A DNA stretch of 64,000 nucleotides from Bdellovibrio sp. ZAP7 (GTDB lineage: Bacteria; Bdellovibrionota_B; Oligoflexia; Oligoflexales; RGVZ01): positions 1 to 64,000 of the forward strand of contig CAMDKS010000015.1 of NCBI GenBank assembly GCA_945900755.1, written 5' to 3'. Within the stretch, counting starts at the first letter, position 1, and each line of letters starts with the position of its first letter. Position numbers and translations under genes: made by a program. The notes under the pieces were generated by a model, which saw only the letters and a program-made list of their open reading frames with translations, was not told the origin of the DNA and did no database searches. Positions 35,129 to 45,165 of the stretch are shown one piece after another.

Positions 35129-36934
35129 ATGAGCTCTTCAGACTCAAAAACTCCGGACGCTGGAGGCCAAAGTGATTCACTCTCCTTAACACGCATGAGT
35201 CGGTGGGTTCACCTGGCTCCAGACTCCCTATCGCTAATTCGAGAAGAACTGGCTACCGCATTAGGCTTTAACGCTCCTAAAACCAACGCCGGACTTCGAG
35301 ACGTCACCCCACCAATTTTTTCTGAGTCACAATTAGAAAATCTCACAGAGGACCATTTTGAGGCTCAAATAGGCCTTAAAATCCGCCGTTTAGTCAATGC
35401 TGGTGCACCTTGGCATGTTGTTTCGGAGCTGCTCTGGCAAAGATTCAACAACGGACGTACGCCACAAAAGGCAGCCCAACTTCTAGAGACCGCTTTTGTG
35501 CAAGCCACCCCAAGTGAAACACTCGAAATATTCTCGCATATAATGTCTAGCGGCCTAAAGGAATTTTATTGGCATTTGCACCCTAAACTCCGAGACTTCC
35601 TTGTAGAACACTCTCCGGAATCCAATCTTGATCAGCTATACTGGATTATCGCCCATGAGCCTGATGACTCGAAACTCAGTGGCATCGAACATGCCTACGT
35701 ATTTCTTCGTGTCATCACAATCTCAGACAAGACCGCCGCCTGGACATACTTCCGAAAAAACAAATTTAAAATTTTTGACTCCTTCGGAACTACGACTCAC
35801 TTTGGAATGACCAAACAGCAACTCATCTATCGTGTGGGCGAACTCGCTTTGAGCTTAGGTTATATAGAAGACCATCGAGAATTATTTCAACTTCTTCCTC
35901 TGGGGAGTCCTAATCGGGAAAATAGGCTTTCCCGTCCAGAGGTCCAATCGAATTCTCAGTCCATAAGCCAATCCAATTTATCTGCGGAACAGTTAATTCA
36001 AATGGGGGCCACGCAGGCATTCACAAATGATGACCTGCTACATCTTTGGCGCCTGACTTCAAAGAATTCAACGCCAGATCTTGCATGGCGCACGGCCACC
36101 ATTTTAGCTTCCCGCGAGGCTCTACCGTCTGAAATTAGGCCCGCCTGGGAAGTTTCAGGGGAGCGTCGCGCCGCTTATGCACCAATCACTTTGTCGATCA
36201 AAGAAATCGAGTGTGCGCTTTCCAATTTATCGACCTCGGCCCAATTGCTGGGACCTGCCTTATGTACTCTCGGTAGTAAAATTAATGAATATGCGCTTAT
36301 TAATGGCGATGTTTCACGTTCTTCTCCAAGCCTCATAGGCACATCCTCCATCGAGCAAATCATTGCGACTGCGGTTAAAAACTCTCTAGGAATTCCAAAA
36401 CTTACCAAGAATGTCTCCGAAGCTGTTGGCATTCACATGATTCCATCAGTGGCGGCCCCGCTGGCTCAGGCCGTTATAAACGGTCCTTGGATCTTTGCAG
36501 CACGCATTATCGCAGAGCGTTTGTCGATTCCTGCGTGGGGATGGAATGTTAGTGAACTTCAAGCTCACGCAAAAGACATTTTGCCGCTTATCGGCAAAAG
36601 CCCGTCCTGGAGAACTCCAGTAAAGAAGGCTAAGTGGCTTACTTCCATGAATTCAATTGAACGAACCGCTTGGAGCAGCTTAGTTAATTGCACCAACGAC
36701 GACACCTTAGAAGTCTTGTCTACTGATCTCATCAAATTTATTTGTCGACTTGCAGTCATCTTGTATCCAAGTCATTTAAGTGCCTTGAAAGCCCTGCACC
36801 AAATCCGCATGCCCCTAGCGATCATTCAAGATTTGGAGTGGTTTATTTTAAGCGACGCCTGGACTAGATTGCGCAACCACCAAAAAGTCGCAGCAAAAGT
36901 TACGATACCTCAGTCACTTCGTGAAAATATTTAG
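35129..36934 (+). CDS. 601-aa protein of unknown function
   Basis: From ATG 35129 the product has 601 aa; the track start at 35060 adds 23 residues with poor support. There is no signal peptide or transmembrane helix. It is helical, with patterns such as LIRRLV-type leucine repeats and a His/Trp-rich region (KEFYWHLHPKLRDFLVEHSP). I recognise no domain. It follows the NtrC-type regulator by ~100 bases in the same direction. Its 3' end overlaps the opposing hydrolase gene by 21 bases. Confidence 0.6.
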   Translation: MSSSDSKTPDAGGQSDSLSLTRMSRWVHLAPDSLSLIREELATALGFNAPKTNAGLRDVTPPIFSESQLENLTEDHFEAQIGLKIRRLVNAGAPWHVVSELLWQRFNNGRTPQKAAQLLETAFVQATPSETLEIFSHIMSSGLKEFYWHLHPKLRDFLVEHSPESNLDQLYWIIAHEPDDSKLSGIEHAYVFLRVITISDKTAAWTYFRKNKFKIFDSFGTTTHFGMTKQQLIYRVGELALSLGYIEDHRELFQLLPLGSPNRENRLSRPEVQSNSQSISQSNLSAEQLIQMGATQAFTNDDLLHLWRLTSKNSTPDLAWRTATILASREALPSEIRPAWEVSGERRAAYAPITLSIKEIECALSNLSTSAQLLGPALCTLGSKINEYALINGDVSRSSPSLIGTSSIEQIIATAVKNSLGIPKLTKNVSEAVGIHMIPSVAAPLAQAVINGPWIFAARIIAERLSIPAWGWNVSELQAHAKDILPLIGKSPSWRTPVKKAKWLTSMNSIERTAWSSLVNCTNDDTLEVLSTDLIKFICRLAVILYPSHLSALKALHQIRMPLAIIQDLEWFILSDAWTRLRNHQKVAAKVTIPQSLRENI

Positions 36935-37882
36935 TCGTGATTTCTGCGCGCCGCGGTATTGCGCATCTTTAAGCACACCCAGTTTGGACTCTCTAAAGAA
37001 AATCTGACGTGGAAAATCTAAGGTACCACTCGTCGTCATTCCTAATACTGCGACCGTCAGCAATGATCTGAATACTTTTTGACGATCACTTGATGTATAG
37101 GGGTCAAAACCTAAGACAGACCTTGAATACATACTTGGACCTTGTGCATCATCGTGGGTCGCTCGGGGCACGGAAATTTCAAGAATTTCGCCACTCAAAT
37201 TTTCAGAAAATTTCTTGCGCCCTCTAGCCACAAATCTCTTAGGATCAGAACCTAAAAGAACCAGCGGTAAATCAATTTTTTTCATCGCCGTCACAACGCT
37301 ATCATGAACCACTGCAGGGTCTAGCAAAATGGCCCCCATGACAGGTGCACCACTGCCCATGGCTAACATGGCTGCGCTCCCTCCGAACGAATGACCGACC
37401 ACCACAATTCTGTCACGATCGACATTTTTGCCTAAAAGCAGCGGCACATTGTGCAGCATTTCTGTAAATCTCCTCAACACCTCACCATTCTCAAGCCACT
37501 GATCGCGATTAGGCAACTCAATAGCCACGACGTGAAATCCCCAACTAGCTAGCCGGCGAGCCTGATCTCGGTGGGCACTTTTTCCTGAAAAATTTCCGTG
37601 ACTAATGATTACTATCGGCAATAGGTCTTGTGTTTTTGCAGCAAAATGATCGACAACAATTGTTCTATCAAGATCCATGGTCACTTCTCGTGCAAGTTGC
37701 TCTGAAACTTCAAACGGACCCAACTCCTGAAATCTGCGAATCTCTGGTGCGAGCAACAGAATCTTTGCCACGGTCGGTTCTGCGCTCGGCAGGGGTTTGC
37801 GCTCCACCGAAAGGGATGCACATCCTGACATGATCAGGACCACGAAATAAATTTTAAGTAATCGCGACACAATGCACTCCAA
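36914..37882 (-). CDS. alpha/beta-hydrolase lipoprotein
   Basis: The 322-aa product has a lipoprotein signal (IYFVVLIMSGCAS, Cys at ~res 21). The hydrolase fold is shown by PIVIISHGNFSGKSAHRDQ (oxyanion region) and the nucleophile elbow VVVGHSFGGSAAM. Acid and His are probably in AILLDPAV or LLGSDPK and in ATHDDAQGP. The layout resembles the chlorophyllase/PET-hydrolase-like branch of esterases. Substrate unknown; predicted location is the periplasmic face of a membrane. Confidence 0.8.
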   Translation of the reverse strand: MECIVSRLLKIYFVVLIMSGCASLSVERKPLPSAEPTVAKILLLAPEIRRFQELGPFEVSEQLAREVTMDLDRTIVVDHFAAKTQDLLPIVIISHGNFSGKSAHRDQARRLASWGFHVVAIELPNRDQWLENGEVLRRFTEMLHNVPLLLGKNVDRDRIVVVGHSFGGSAAMLAMGSGAPVMGAILLDPAVVHDSVVTAMKKIDLPLVLLGSDPKRFVARGRKKFSENLSGEILEISVPRATHDDAQGPSMYSRSVLGFDPYTSSDRQKVFRSLLTVAVLGMTTSGTLDFPRQIFFRESKLGVLKDAQYRGAQKSRLNIFTK

Positions 37883-37972
37883 ACAATGTTTAATTTGATA
37901 TACTTATCGGGTGTTGTGCGAAAAAATTGACCCCCGAGTATTAAAATTCTGCTACAATGGGCGTAAAATCGA

Positions 37973-38560
37973 ATGCTGTTTTTCTCCAAATTTTCAACTT
38001 TATCTGTAATAATATGGAGACTTACACTTATATTAGCCCTTACAAGTACCCAGGCCTGTAAAAGCTTGTACGATCAAACCACCTATTCCAAATCCAAGGC
38101 CGTAGGGCTCATTTCAAATGCCGACTGGTCCTACGGATATGCGTATACTGATCCGGATGCCAAACTACCTGAAGGGCAACAGATCATGATCGTTTTGACG
38201 GTTGAAAAACCCAAACACGCCTGCCCTGATGCAGCTGATTTAGTTGGGGACGGGCGCAATATCTCGATCTCATTTGATGGCAATATTGGTGAAATGAAAA
38301 TTGGCGCTCCCTCCGATGCTCTAGAAAATGAGGACACGATGTTTCGCGCCGCAAAGTCTATACGTAATGCTACAGTGGCATTTCAAGATCCTAACCTTCC
38401 TGTAGGCAAGCAATTTATATTTGCAACTAGAGGCAAAGTCAAAATCACCAAGATTTCACCTCAGCTCATTCAGGGTGCTTTCGTAGCAAAATTCAACGAA
38501 AAGAACTTTGGGAACGGTCAATTCAAGGCTAAAGTTTGCAAACACGGTCAACTCAACTAG
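37973..38560 (+). CDS. putative lipoprotein of unknown function
   Basis: The 195-aa product has a hydrophobic N-terminus (LSVIIWRLTLILALTSTQAC) ending in a lipobox-like TQAC. Two further Cys occur in HACPDAADL and AKVCKHG. The body is beta-rich. The ribosome-binding site is weak. It is divergent from the hydrolase gene across 90 bases. No family recognised. Confidence 0.6.
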   Translation: MLFFSKFSTLSVIIWRLTLILALTSTQACKSLYDQTTYSKSKAVGLISNADWSYGYAYTDPDAKLPEGQQIMIVLTVEKPKHACPDAADLVGDGRNISISFDGNIGEMKIGAPSDALENEDTMFRAAKSIRNATVAFQDPNLPVGKQFIFATRGKVKITKISPQLIQGAFVAKFNEKNFGNGQFKAKVCKHGQLN

Positions 38561-38575
38561 ACTGCAACCTTTAGC

Positions 38576-38863
38576 TTATTCGTAAATATTTCTCTCATTC
38601 TTTTGACTTGAATCTTGCCAAGGCCCATAGCTCCATTCCTCATCGGGCGGCAAAAAATTGGTCAGTAATCCCAAGAAAATCATCGGCAATGAGAGAACAA
38701 ACCAGTGGACATCAGTTTTTTGCTGAAGATTGGCCCAAAGCCACGACGAAAAAAGAATCGTCAAGATACTGCAAACCGTAAGAGTGAACATTCTGCGCTT
38801 TGGATAATAGAGCAGCTTCACATACCTTGCCTCATTACCAAGACTCACTTGTTTTTTCGCCAT
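38576..38863 (-). CDS. small membrane protein, two TM helices
   Basis: The 95-aa product has two predicted transmembrane helices (MFTLTVCSILTILFSSWLWANL and VHWFVLSLPMIFLGLLTNFL) and a charged C-terminal tail. AGGGGG precedes the ATG. It starts 11 bases after the next membrane protein gene ends, so they form a pair. Function unknown. Confidence 0.6.
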   Translation of the reverse strand: MAKKQVSLGNEARYVKLLYYPKRRMFTLTVCSILTILFSSWLWANLQQKTDVHWFVLSLPMIFLGLLTNFLPPDEEWSYGPWQDSSQKNERNIYE

Positions 38864-38874
38864 TTCAAATCCCC

Positions 38875-39240
38875 CTATTTTTTAGAATTAGTCGCGCCTG
38901 CTGTGCCACTCTGTATTCCCAATTTTAGTGATGCTGGTTTCCTTATATACATCCACCGCACACTAGCTAATAATAACAACACCATGAACACTACAACTTT
39001 GCCAACGGCCCCATAAACAGATTGAATGCCAATGGGAAGCGAGAGAATGAGCACCGCTCCTAGTGCTAGTAAACAACCCATATAAGTTACTTGTGCAACT
39101 TCATCCCGACGATCCACTCCCTTGAGACTTGAAAAGAGGCCCATGCTCCATAGGGCCCAAAAAACAAGAGGACCTACGTCCTGCGGACGGAAATCCGTGA
39201 ATAAGCTTTTTAAATCTAATAATAGAATTTCCCATTTCAT
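38875..39240 (-). CDS. small membrane protein, three TM helices
   Basis: From ATG 39240 (GAGG 8 bases upstream) the product has 121 aa with three predicted transmembrane helices (VGPLVFWALWSMGLFSS, YMGCLLALGAVLILSLPIG, VVVFMVLLLLASVRWMYI). The track start at 39384 adds soluble residues without support. It is in a two-gene unit with the 95-aa membrane protein. Function unknown. Confidence 0.6.
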   Translation of the reverse strand: MKWEILLLDLKSLFTDFRPQDVGPLVFWALWSMGLFSSLKGVDRRDEVAQVTYMGCLLALGAVLILSLPIGIQSVYGAVGKVVVFMVLLLLASVRWMYIRKPASLKLGIQSGTAGATNSKK

Positions 39241-39372
39241 GACCTGATCCTCGCTTCTTGAGATCCCTATCGGCAGGCCCTCAAAAAACTTAACAGGCAA
39301 TGCTTGCCCATAGGTCGGTGGTGGGTTACGATGACAGTCAAATACACTTTCGCCACGAAGGAGATTCATGCC

Positions 39373-40461
39373 ATGACCCTGCACCCATGTGCTACAAGGC
39401 TTCGTCTATGTATCCAAACCATTTTGGTCCTGATTTCGGTTGAATCGCTCGTTTCAACGGCCTTTGCCGCAAAAACACGTGGAGAAATCGACAGTAATAA
39501 AAACAATAAGCTGACCAATGAACCCTCCGGAGTCCTATCCTTTGAAAAGCCTACGATTGATTTTGGGACTGTTAATCGTGGACAAAAAATGTCGGCGGTT
39601 TTCACGTTCACAAACATTGGAAAAGGCCCGTTAATCATTCAGGGCGTCCAGTCTTCCTGCGATTGCACAACAGTGACTCCGCAGAAGGGAAAGGTCTTTG
39701 GCCCTAACGAAACAGGAACTATTGAAGTTGTCTTTGACTCCAAAGATTATAGCGGCAAGGTTACTAAGGCCTTGACCGTCATCAGCAACGAGCGATCAAT
39801 GTCGGACAGGACCCTTTCCATCACCGCAACCGTCAACAGTGAGCTCGATGCCTCCCCACCTCTAGCAGATTTCGGTAAGGTCATTCCCAACCAATTGTCA
39901 CAGCAGACAATTCACCTCAAAAACAAAATGAAATCAGAATTGAAAATTGAGAAATTACGCTATAACTCAGAATTTCTAGACGTCGGATATACCAAGGAAG
40001 GATCTGATTACGCCATTTACGTCAAACTAAAACCCTCTGCTCCGATCGGTTTTTTCAAGGAAACAATTTGGATCGAAAACAATTCGACCGCACTTCCTGA
40101 AATGCCGATTCCCGTTAGGGCAACAATAGAAGCGCAAATTGCCGCAACGCCTGCCTATATTGAATTCGGTTCAATTGCCGTAACCGAAAAATCCGCACGG
40201 CAAGTTGCACTTTTATCGCTCGAAGGATTTGACGTCACAAGCAATCTCATTGAATTAAATTTAAACGGTCTAAAGTCAGATGATGGACAGGCTTTAATGG
40301 CGGTTCGGGTTGCACCTGCAAATAAAAATTCAAAAAATATTTCCTTGGAATTAATGAATCCGGGCGGAAAATCTGGGAATGTTCACGGTAAGATTACGCT
40401 ACTTACGACAAATCCCCAGCAGAAGAATGTCACGCTTGATTTCTACGCCTTCTTTCGTTAA
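39373..40461 (+). CDS. exported DUF1573-type beta-sandwich protein
   Basis: The 362-aa product has a signal peptide (LCIQTILVLISVESLVSTAFAA). Residues ~55-155 fit DUF1573, an immunoglobulin-like domain: FEKPTIDFGTVNRGQKMSAV, FTNIGKGPLIIQGVQSSCDC, FGPNETGTIEVVFD. Two more domains of the same kind follow (PLADFGKVIPNQLSQQ; AYIEFGSIAVTEKSARQ). Such proteins are periplasmic or surface scaffolds of unclear role. Its stop codon overlaps that of the opposing miaB gene (TTAA). Confidence 0.82.
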   Translation: MTLHPCATRLRLCIQTILVLISVESLVSTAFAAKTRGEIDSNKNNKLTNEPSGVLSFEKPTIDFGTVNRGQKMSAVFTFTNIGKGPLIIQGVQSSCDCTTVTPQKGKVFGPNETGTIEVVFDSKDYSGKVTKALTVISNERSMSDRTLSITATVNSELDASPPLADFGKVIPNQLSQQTIHLKNKMKSELKIEKLRYNSEFLDVGYTKEGSDYAIYVKLKPSAPIGFFKETIWIENNSTALPEMPIPVRATIEAQIAATPAYIEFGSIAVTEKSARQVALLSLEGFDVTSNLIELNLNGLKSDDGQALMAVRVAPANKNSKNISLELMNPGGKSGNVHGKITLLTTNPQQKNVTLDFYAFFR

Positions 40462-41900
40462 TGAACCAGCAGGTTTCCTAGAAGTGCAATCTTATTGCCA
40501 GCGGTAATCTTTACCGGCAGGGTTTTACCAAGTAAATTCCCTGCGGCTTGAACTCGAACGGTTCTAAATTCTGTAGTTTTTCCAACCCAAAGTCCTGGGT
40601 ATTTTCTGCTTTCGTAAATAAAAAGCACGTCTTGATTTGTGCCAATATCAGCGTTCACCCATTCCATCGTAATTTTATCTTGAGCTGCGTTCAAGCGTGC
40701 GAGACGCTGGACTTTTATTTCTTCTGGAACCTGCTCTAGAAATCTGGCTGCGGCCGTACCTTTGCGAGGCGAGTAAACAAAGGCATAAACAAAACTATAG
40801 CGAACTCTCTCGATGAGGCGAAGCGTATCCTCAAACTCTGCTTCCGTTTCCCCAGGAAAACCAACAATCAAATCGGTACTAATCGCCATCCCAGGCACAG
40901 CTTCCCGCAGCCACCGAACCCGCTCCAAATAGGTGTCCACAGTTACTTTACGCTTCATTCGATCAAGAGTTCGGTCACTTCCTGCTTGAACAGGTAGATG
41001 AATGTGGCGACCAAGTTTAGGTTGCTCTGCAAATAATTGCGCAAGCGGCTGGGTGAAATCATGGGGATTTGACGTCGTAAACCGGACTCGCTCAACACCC
41101 TCAATACTGGCCACCGATTTTAGAAGGTCCACAAATGGGCCCCCATCATCAGGCACTTCATCAATTCCCAAAAGGTCAAGACCATAGCTATTAACATTTT
41201 GGCCTAGAAGCGTTATTTCTCGGGCTCCCGTGCTAACCATGTACTCGACCTCCCGCAGAACATCGGCCTTCGTTCGGCTAATCTCGCGGCCGCGTGTAAA
41301 TGGCACGACGCAGAAAGTACAAAAATTATTGCAACCCTGAATGATATTTACAAATCGCGTCACCTCTGGTCTCCCAGAAATGGAGGGAATATGTAAAGGG
41401 GGAAAATTTGATCGCAGGCTCTCAGGCGAGTGCTGGACTGGACTTTCCTCAATCTCCGTATGACGATCAAAGCCAATGGCAACGGTGGACTCGCCGGAGG
41501 TGCGATTTTCTAAGAGTAGCCGAGGCAATTCATCCAATTTACCTGGACCGATTAAAACATCAATTTGCGGTGCAAGTGCAATCAGTTTCTTACCATCAGC
41601 TTGTGCGACACAGCCGGTAACAGCAATTTTAAGATTAGGATTTGATTCTTTAAGTTGATTAAGAACTCCCAGCCGACTTAAAACTTTGTGACGAGCATTT
41701 TCGCGAATATGGCAGGTATTCAGCAGCACTAAATCCGCAGCTTCTGCTCCCGCAACCGTCAGTTCATAATTGTTTGCCTCAAGGATTGCTAGCATTCGTT
41801 CACTATCGGCCACGTTCATTTGACAGCCCCAGGTTTCGATATGTACCTTGCGCTTGGAGCCTATGACTGGACTAGAAATTTCAGTTTGAGATGAGATCAT
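40458..41900 (-). CDS. miaB: tRNA-2-methylthio-N6-dimethylallyladenosine synthase
   Basis: MiaB is a radical-SAM methylthiotransferase that modifies A37 of tRNAs reading UNN codons. The 480-aa product has the N-terminal UPF0004 cluster Cys (ETWGCQMN, LNTCHIRENA, VTGCVAQADG), the radical-SAM motif CNNFCTFCVVPFTRGREISR and a C-terminal TRAM domain (VGKTTEFRTVRVQAAG). ATG 41900 is preferred to the TTG at 41915. It lies ~20 bases downstream of ffh on the same strand, so ffh-miaB is probably one transcript. Confidence 0.96.
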   Translation of the reverse strand: MISSQTEISSPVIGSKRKVHIETWGCQMNVADSERMLAILEANNYELTVAGAEAADLVLLNTCHIRENARHKVLSRLGVLNQLKESNPNLKIAVTGCVAQADGKKLIALAPQIDVLIGPGKLDELPRLLLENRTSGESTVAIGFDRHTEIEESPVQHSPESLRSNFPPLHIPSISGRPEVTRFVNIIQGCNNFCTFCVVPFTRGREISRTKADVLREVEYMVSTGAREITLLGQNVNSYGLDLLGIDEVPDDGGPFVDLLKSVASIEGVERVRFTTSNPHDFTQPLAQLFAEQPKLGRHIHLPVQAGSDRTLDRMKRKVTVDTYLERVRWLREAVPGMAISTDLIVGFPGETEAEFEDTLRLIERVRYSFVYAFVYSPRKGTAAARFLEQVPEEIKVQRLARLNAAQDKITMEWVNADIGTNQDVLFIYESRKYPGLWVGKTTEFRTVRVQAAGNLLGKTLPVKITAGNKIALLGNLLVH

Positions 41901-41921
41901 ATACAAAACACCCAATATAAA

Positions 41922-43451
41922 TTATCGACGATTCTTTTTTCGTGCGTCTTTAACGGCTTTGCGTAGTTTTTTTTGTTTGTCGCGGTCTATGACCTTCGGT
42001 AGCGCAATGGCTCCACCAAACATATCACCCATGCCTGCAGGCATGCCGCCGCCGCCCATCATGCCTTGAGCCGCTTTACGCAGCTGATTGAGCTGCCCCA
42101 TGCCACCCATGCCTGGAATTTTGCCGAGTAACCCACCGAGACCTTTACCCATCATGCCCATCATTTGCCGCATGGACTTAAACTTCTTGAGAAGATCATG
42201 GATGTCTTTTGTTTTGGTACCGCTACCTTTTGCGATTCGTCGAACGCGGCCTTCATTGAAAACGCTCGGATTTATCCGTTCTTGCTCAGTCATGGAATCA
42301 ATGATGGCTTTGATTTTTACCAGCTCGCCGTCATCAAATTTGGCATCTTTCGGAATTAATCCCTGAATTGGAAGCTTTGCCATAACATCTTTTAGGGAGC
42401 CCATTTGCTGAATCATCGAAAGCTGTTGATAGAAGTCTTTAAAGGTAAACTGACCATCTAACATTTTCATCATCTCAGCTTCTTTATCGCCGGTATGAAC
42501 TCTGTCAAAGTCTTCCATCAATCCAACTACGTCACCCATCCCGAGAATTCGGCTGGCAAGACCCTCTGGACGAAACTCTTCAAGACGAGCCAAATCTTCG
42601 CCCATTCCAAGAAACTTTAGCGGCTTTCCCGTAACGCGGCGAATACTTAGCGCTGCACCGCCTCTAGTATCGCCATCAAGTTTTGTCATAATGACGCCAG
42701 AAATATCTAGGCGATCATTAAAGGATTTTGCGGTGGTAACGGCATCCTGCCCCATCATCGCATCACAAACAAAGAAAATATTATCTGGTTTTGCCCGAGC
42801 CTTGATCTCATCAAGCTCCGCCATCAACTCACTGTCAATCGTCAAACGACCTGCAGTATCCAGAATGACCACATCACAATCTAACTCAAAGGCCTTAAGC
42901 TGAGCCTTCTCACATATCTCTTGGGGTTTTGCCCCCTCGATGTGGAAAACTGGAATATTCAATTTTTTGCCCAGAACTTTTAACTGTTCAACAGCGGCGG
43001 GTCGATAAATATCCGCGGCCACGAGCAAGGGCTTGCGCTTATGTTTTGTTATCAAATAATGAGCGAGTTTACCGGTTGTCGTTGTTTTACCGCTTCCCTG
43101 CAAACCCACCATCATTATGGTGGTTGGACGATTGACAGCAAATTGAATGGTTGCATCGTGAGCCCCCATTAGGGATTCCAACTCGGTCTTACAAATTTGA
43201 ACAAAGTGATCCGCAGGCGTCACACGCACGCGCTGAGCGCCAGAACCCGCACGGAGATTGACCGCAGTACCGAGTGCTTCCGCCTTCACCTTGGCCAGAA
43301 AATCCTTAGCCACACCGTACTCAACATCGGCTTCAAGTAGACTTTTACGAATTTCGCCAATCGCTTCATCAATATTTGCTTCTGACAGATTGGCCTTGCC
43401 GGTCAATTTTTGACGGGCAACGCGAAAACCGCCACTTAAAATATCTAGCAT
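41922..43451 (-). CDS. ffh: signal recognition particle protein
   Basis: Ffh binds 4.5S RNA and signal sequences to target ribosomes to FtsY and the Sec translocon. The 509-aa product has the N domain, the GTPase G domain (GLQGSGKTTTTGKLA, VILDTAGRL, TKLDGDTRGGAAL) and a Met-rich M domain (MRQMMGMMGKGLGGLLGKIP) that holds the signal peptide and RNA. It has its own promoter and a good ribosome-binding site (AAGGAG). Confidence 0.97.
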   Translation of the reverse strand: MLDILSGGFRVARQKLTGKANLSEANIDEAIGEIRKSLLEADVEYGVAKDFLAKVKAEALGTAVNLRAGSGAQRVRVTPADHFVQICKTELESLMGAHDATIQFAVNRPTTIMMVGLQGSGKTTTTGKLAHYLITKHKRKPLLVAADIYRPAAVEQLKVLGKKLNIPVFHIEGAKPQEICEKAQLKAFELDCDVVILDTAGRLTIDSELMAELDEIKARAKPDNIFFVCDAMMGQDAVTTAKSFNDRLDISGVIMTKLDGDTRGGAALSIRRVTGKPLKFLGMGEDLARLEEFRPEGLASRILGMGDVVGLMEDFDRVHTGDKEAEMMKMLDGQFTFKDFYQQLSMIQQMGSLKDVMAKLPIQGLIPKDAKFDDGELVKIKAIIDSMTEQERINPSVFNEGRVRRIAKGSGTKTKDIHDLLKKFKSMRQMMGMMGKGLGGLLGKIPGMGGMGQLNQLRKAAQGMMGGGGMPAGMGDMFGGAIALPKVIDRDKQKKLRKAVKDARKKNRR

Positions 43452-43502
43452 TTTATAGCTCCTTAATTAGCGAAAATTGCAATAATCTCCACGGGTAAAG
43501 AG

Positions 43503-43531
43503 CGTATAGTTGGATTCCCAAAAATCGTCAA
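43503..43531 (-). promoter_or_regulatory. ffh promoter (sigma-70 type)
   Basis: On the minus strand TTGACG, a 17-base spacer and TATACG lie about 50 bases upstream of the ffh start. Both hexamers are close to consensus. Confidence 0.7.
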
Positions 43532-43611
43532 GACAAAGGGATCCCGCCCGACGGAGGAAATCTATTGGATCACTGTAATTACAGATAGATACATGATTTT
43601 TTAAATTCACT

Positions 43612-45165
43612 CTACCACGATTTGATAGTGTGCCGTTGATTGGTGCCCCACCCAAGTTCGCCGGTGGATTTTGGGCCGGCCTTTTCGTCTTGTTCTTCGG
43701 CATCGAGGGGATTTGCAGGCAAGGCGTGAACAGTATATTTGTATTGTCCTTCGGGAAGCCGCAGTAATTTCGTCTGTCCATTATCGATAACGAATTCGGT
43801 TTCGGAGCTCAATGACTGAATCAGGTATTTAGATAGGGCTGCGGACTCTGTCCCAGCTATCGCATCATGATCGTAAACAAAGCCGCACTCCAAATGGAAG
43901 CCTTTTCCTGTCAATTTCATTCCATCAGCAATTTGCAGGAGACTTCTCGAAGCACTAAATAAGGGATGCCAACATATTTCCGTCTGAACAAGAGTGTCAA
44001 CTATGTTTTGGGTTTGAGCTTCGGCGAGTTCTTGAACTCGTCTAGCCGCAGAATTTTTTCTATGGCGAACGAGTCTTTTCGGAGCCTCGTCTTGTTCTGA
44101 ACGACCGAGAAATTTTTTAGCCGTGTCCATAAGTTTTTGGGAGACAGCTACATCTGGCGCGATGGTGATGCGTAAGGGCTGTCGAGGCACATCAAGAGCC
44201 CTGCCAGGAATAGATTCTAGAGGAATCTTAATGCTAATTGTACCGGCCAAACTTGTTTCTTCGTACAATTCACGAAGTAGAGCTAGTTCTTGTATTCCTT
44301 TGGCAAGTCCATACAATGCGGCTTCCTGTCGAAGGGACGCTTGACCAGAGCAAACGGCCTGTTGCCAACGAAGTGACGTCATAACTACCGGCAGCTCTTC
44401 AGGAATACTGAATTTAAGGACCCGACAAAACTTCAAATAGGCTTCCTCAGGTGACGACTCTGCCGCAATTCTAGCAAGCGTCGTGACAACTCCCGATCGT
44501 CGAGCTAGGATGTATGGCTGACGACTCCACTTTTGAATCATTACTTTTTGAAACTGCTCAGTTGCGGTCATGGCCTCTTCCGGCTGCATCGACGCAAGTC
44601 GACACTTTGCCTCTTTTGCCCCAAACTCTAGCGACGTGCAATCTGGAACCAGTTGTTTCATGGCCGCCAAAATTGTATTCTGGAGGAGAACGACTTGTGC
44701 CTCATCCACGAGTATTGTATTTTCGGTCAAGAGTTGATCGTCACCACTAATTTGCGCTACGCATAGAGCATCTTTTAGCGCTTTGTTAATTTCTAGACCT
44801 GAAAGTTTTGTCTCAGAATCTTCTACGGAAGCGAGCACTAACTGGTCGCCTTCTTCTTCGAAGGCTAGATCATAACTTTGTCCGAGGACGCCTAGAGTTG
44901 CGCCGAAAACAAATCTTTGGTCTGCGCATGATTTTGCGCCAAATCGCAAATTTGACAGCGTAGCCTTCTGAGAGGTTATATTGATCCAAACATGATTGGC
45001 TTGGCTTCGGTGCACGACTATAGGTTTGGGTCCAACGACAGTAATGCTTGGATTAGGTTTTAGGCTCTTGCAGGCGTTTACCACCAAACATAAGCTAAAT
45101 AAAATTGGAACTATTGGAAATTTATAGACGCTCAATTTTCTGAACGGAAAATTCGACTTTTTCAT
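43612..45165 (-). CDS. large lipoprotein of unknown function coupled to a tube-fold protein
   Basis: The 517-aa product has a lipoprotein signal (FPIVPILFSLCLVVNAC, Cys at ~res 32). The rest is mixed helix and strand without a family I recognise. GGAGG precedes the ATG by 5 bases. Its first 44 bases overlap the upstream gp19-like gene, so the two are co-translated. An outer-membrane or periplasmic partner for the tube-fold protein is the natural inference. The 104-aa ORF across its 3' end in another frame looks like a shadow. Confidence 0.65.
   Translation of the reverse strand: MKKSNFPFRKLSVYKFPIVPILFSLCLVVNACKSLKPNPSITVVGPKPIVVHRSQANHVWINITSQKATLSNLRFGAKSCADQRFVFGATLGVLGQSYDLAFEEEGDQLVLASVEDSETKLSGLEINKALKDALCVAQISGDDQLLTENTILVDEAQVVLLQNTILAAMKQLVPDCTSLEFGAKEAKCRLASMQPEEAMTATEQFQKVMIQKWSRQPYILARRSGVVTTLARIAAESSPEEAYLKFCRVLKFSIPEELPVVMTSLRWQQAVCSGQASLRQEAALYGLAKGIQELALLRELYEETSLAGTISIKIPLESIPGRALDVPRQPLRITIAPDVAVSQKLMDTAKKFLGRSEQDEAPKRLVRHRKNSAARRVQELAEAQTQNIVDTLVQTEICWHPLFSASRSLLQIADGMKLTGKGFHLECGFVYDHDAIAGTESAALSKYLIQSLSSETEFVIDNGQTKLLRLPEGQYKYTVHALPANPLDAEEQDEKAGPKSTGELGWGTNQRHTIKSW

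Noticed and set aside
43467-43781. 104-aa minus-strand ORF spanning the end of the lipoprotein gene and the ffh leader
   Set aside because: It lies in another frame over the lipoprotein's last codons and then over the ffh promoter. I found no ribosome-binding site or family pattern.
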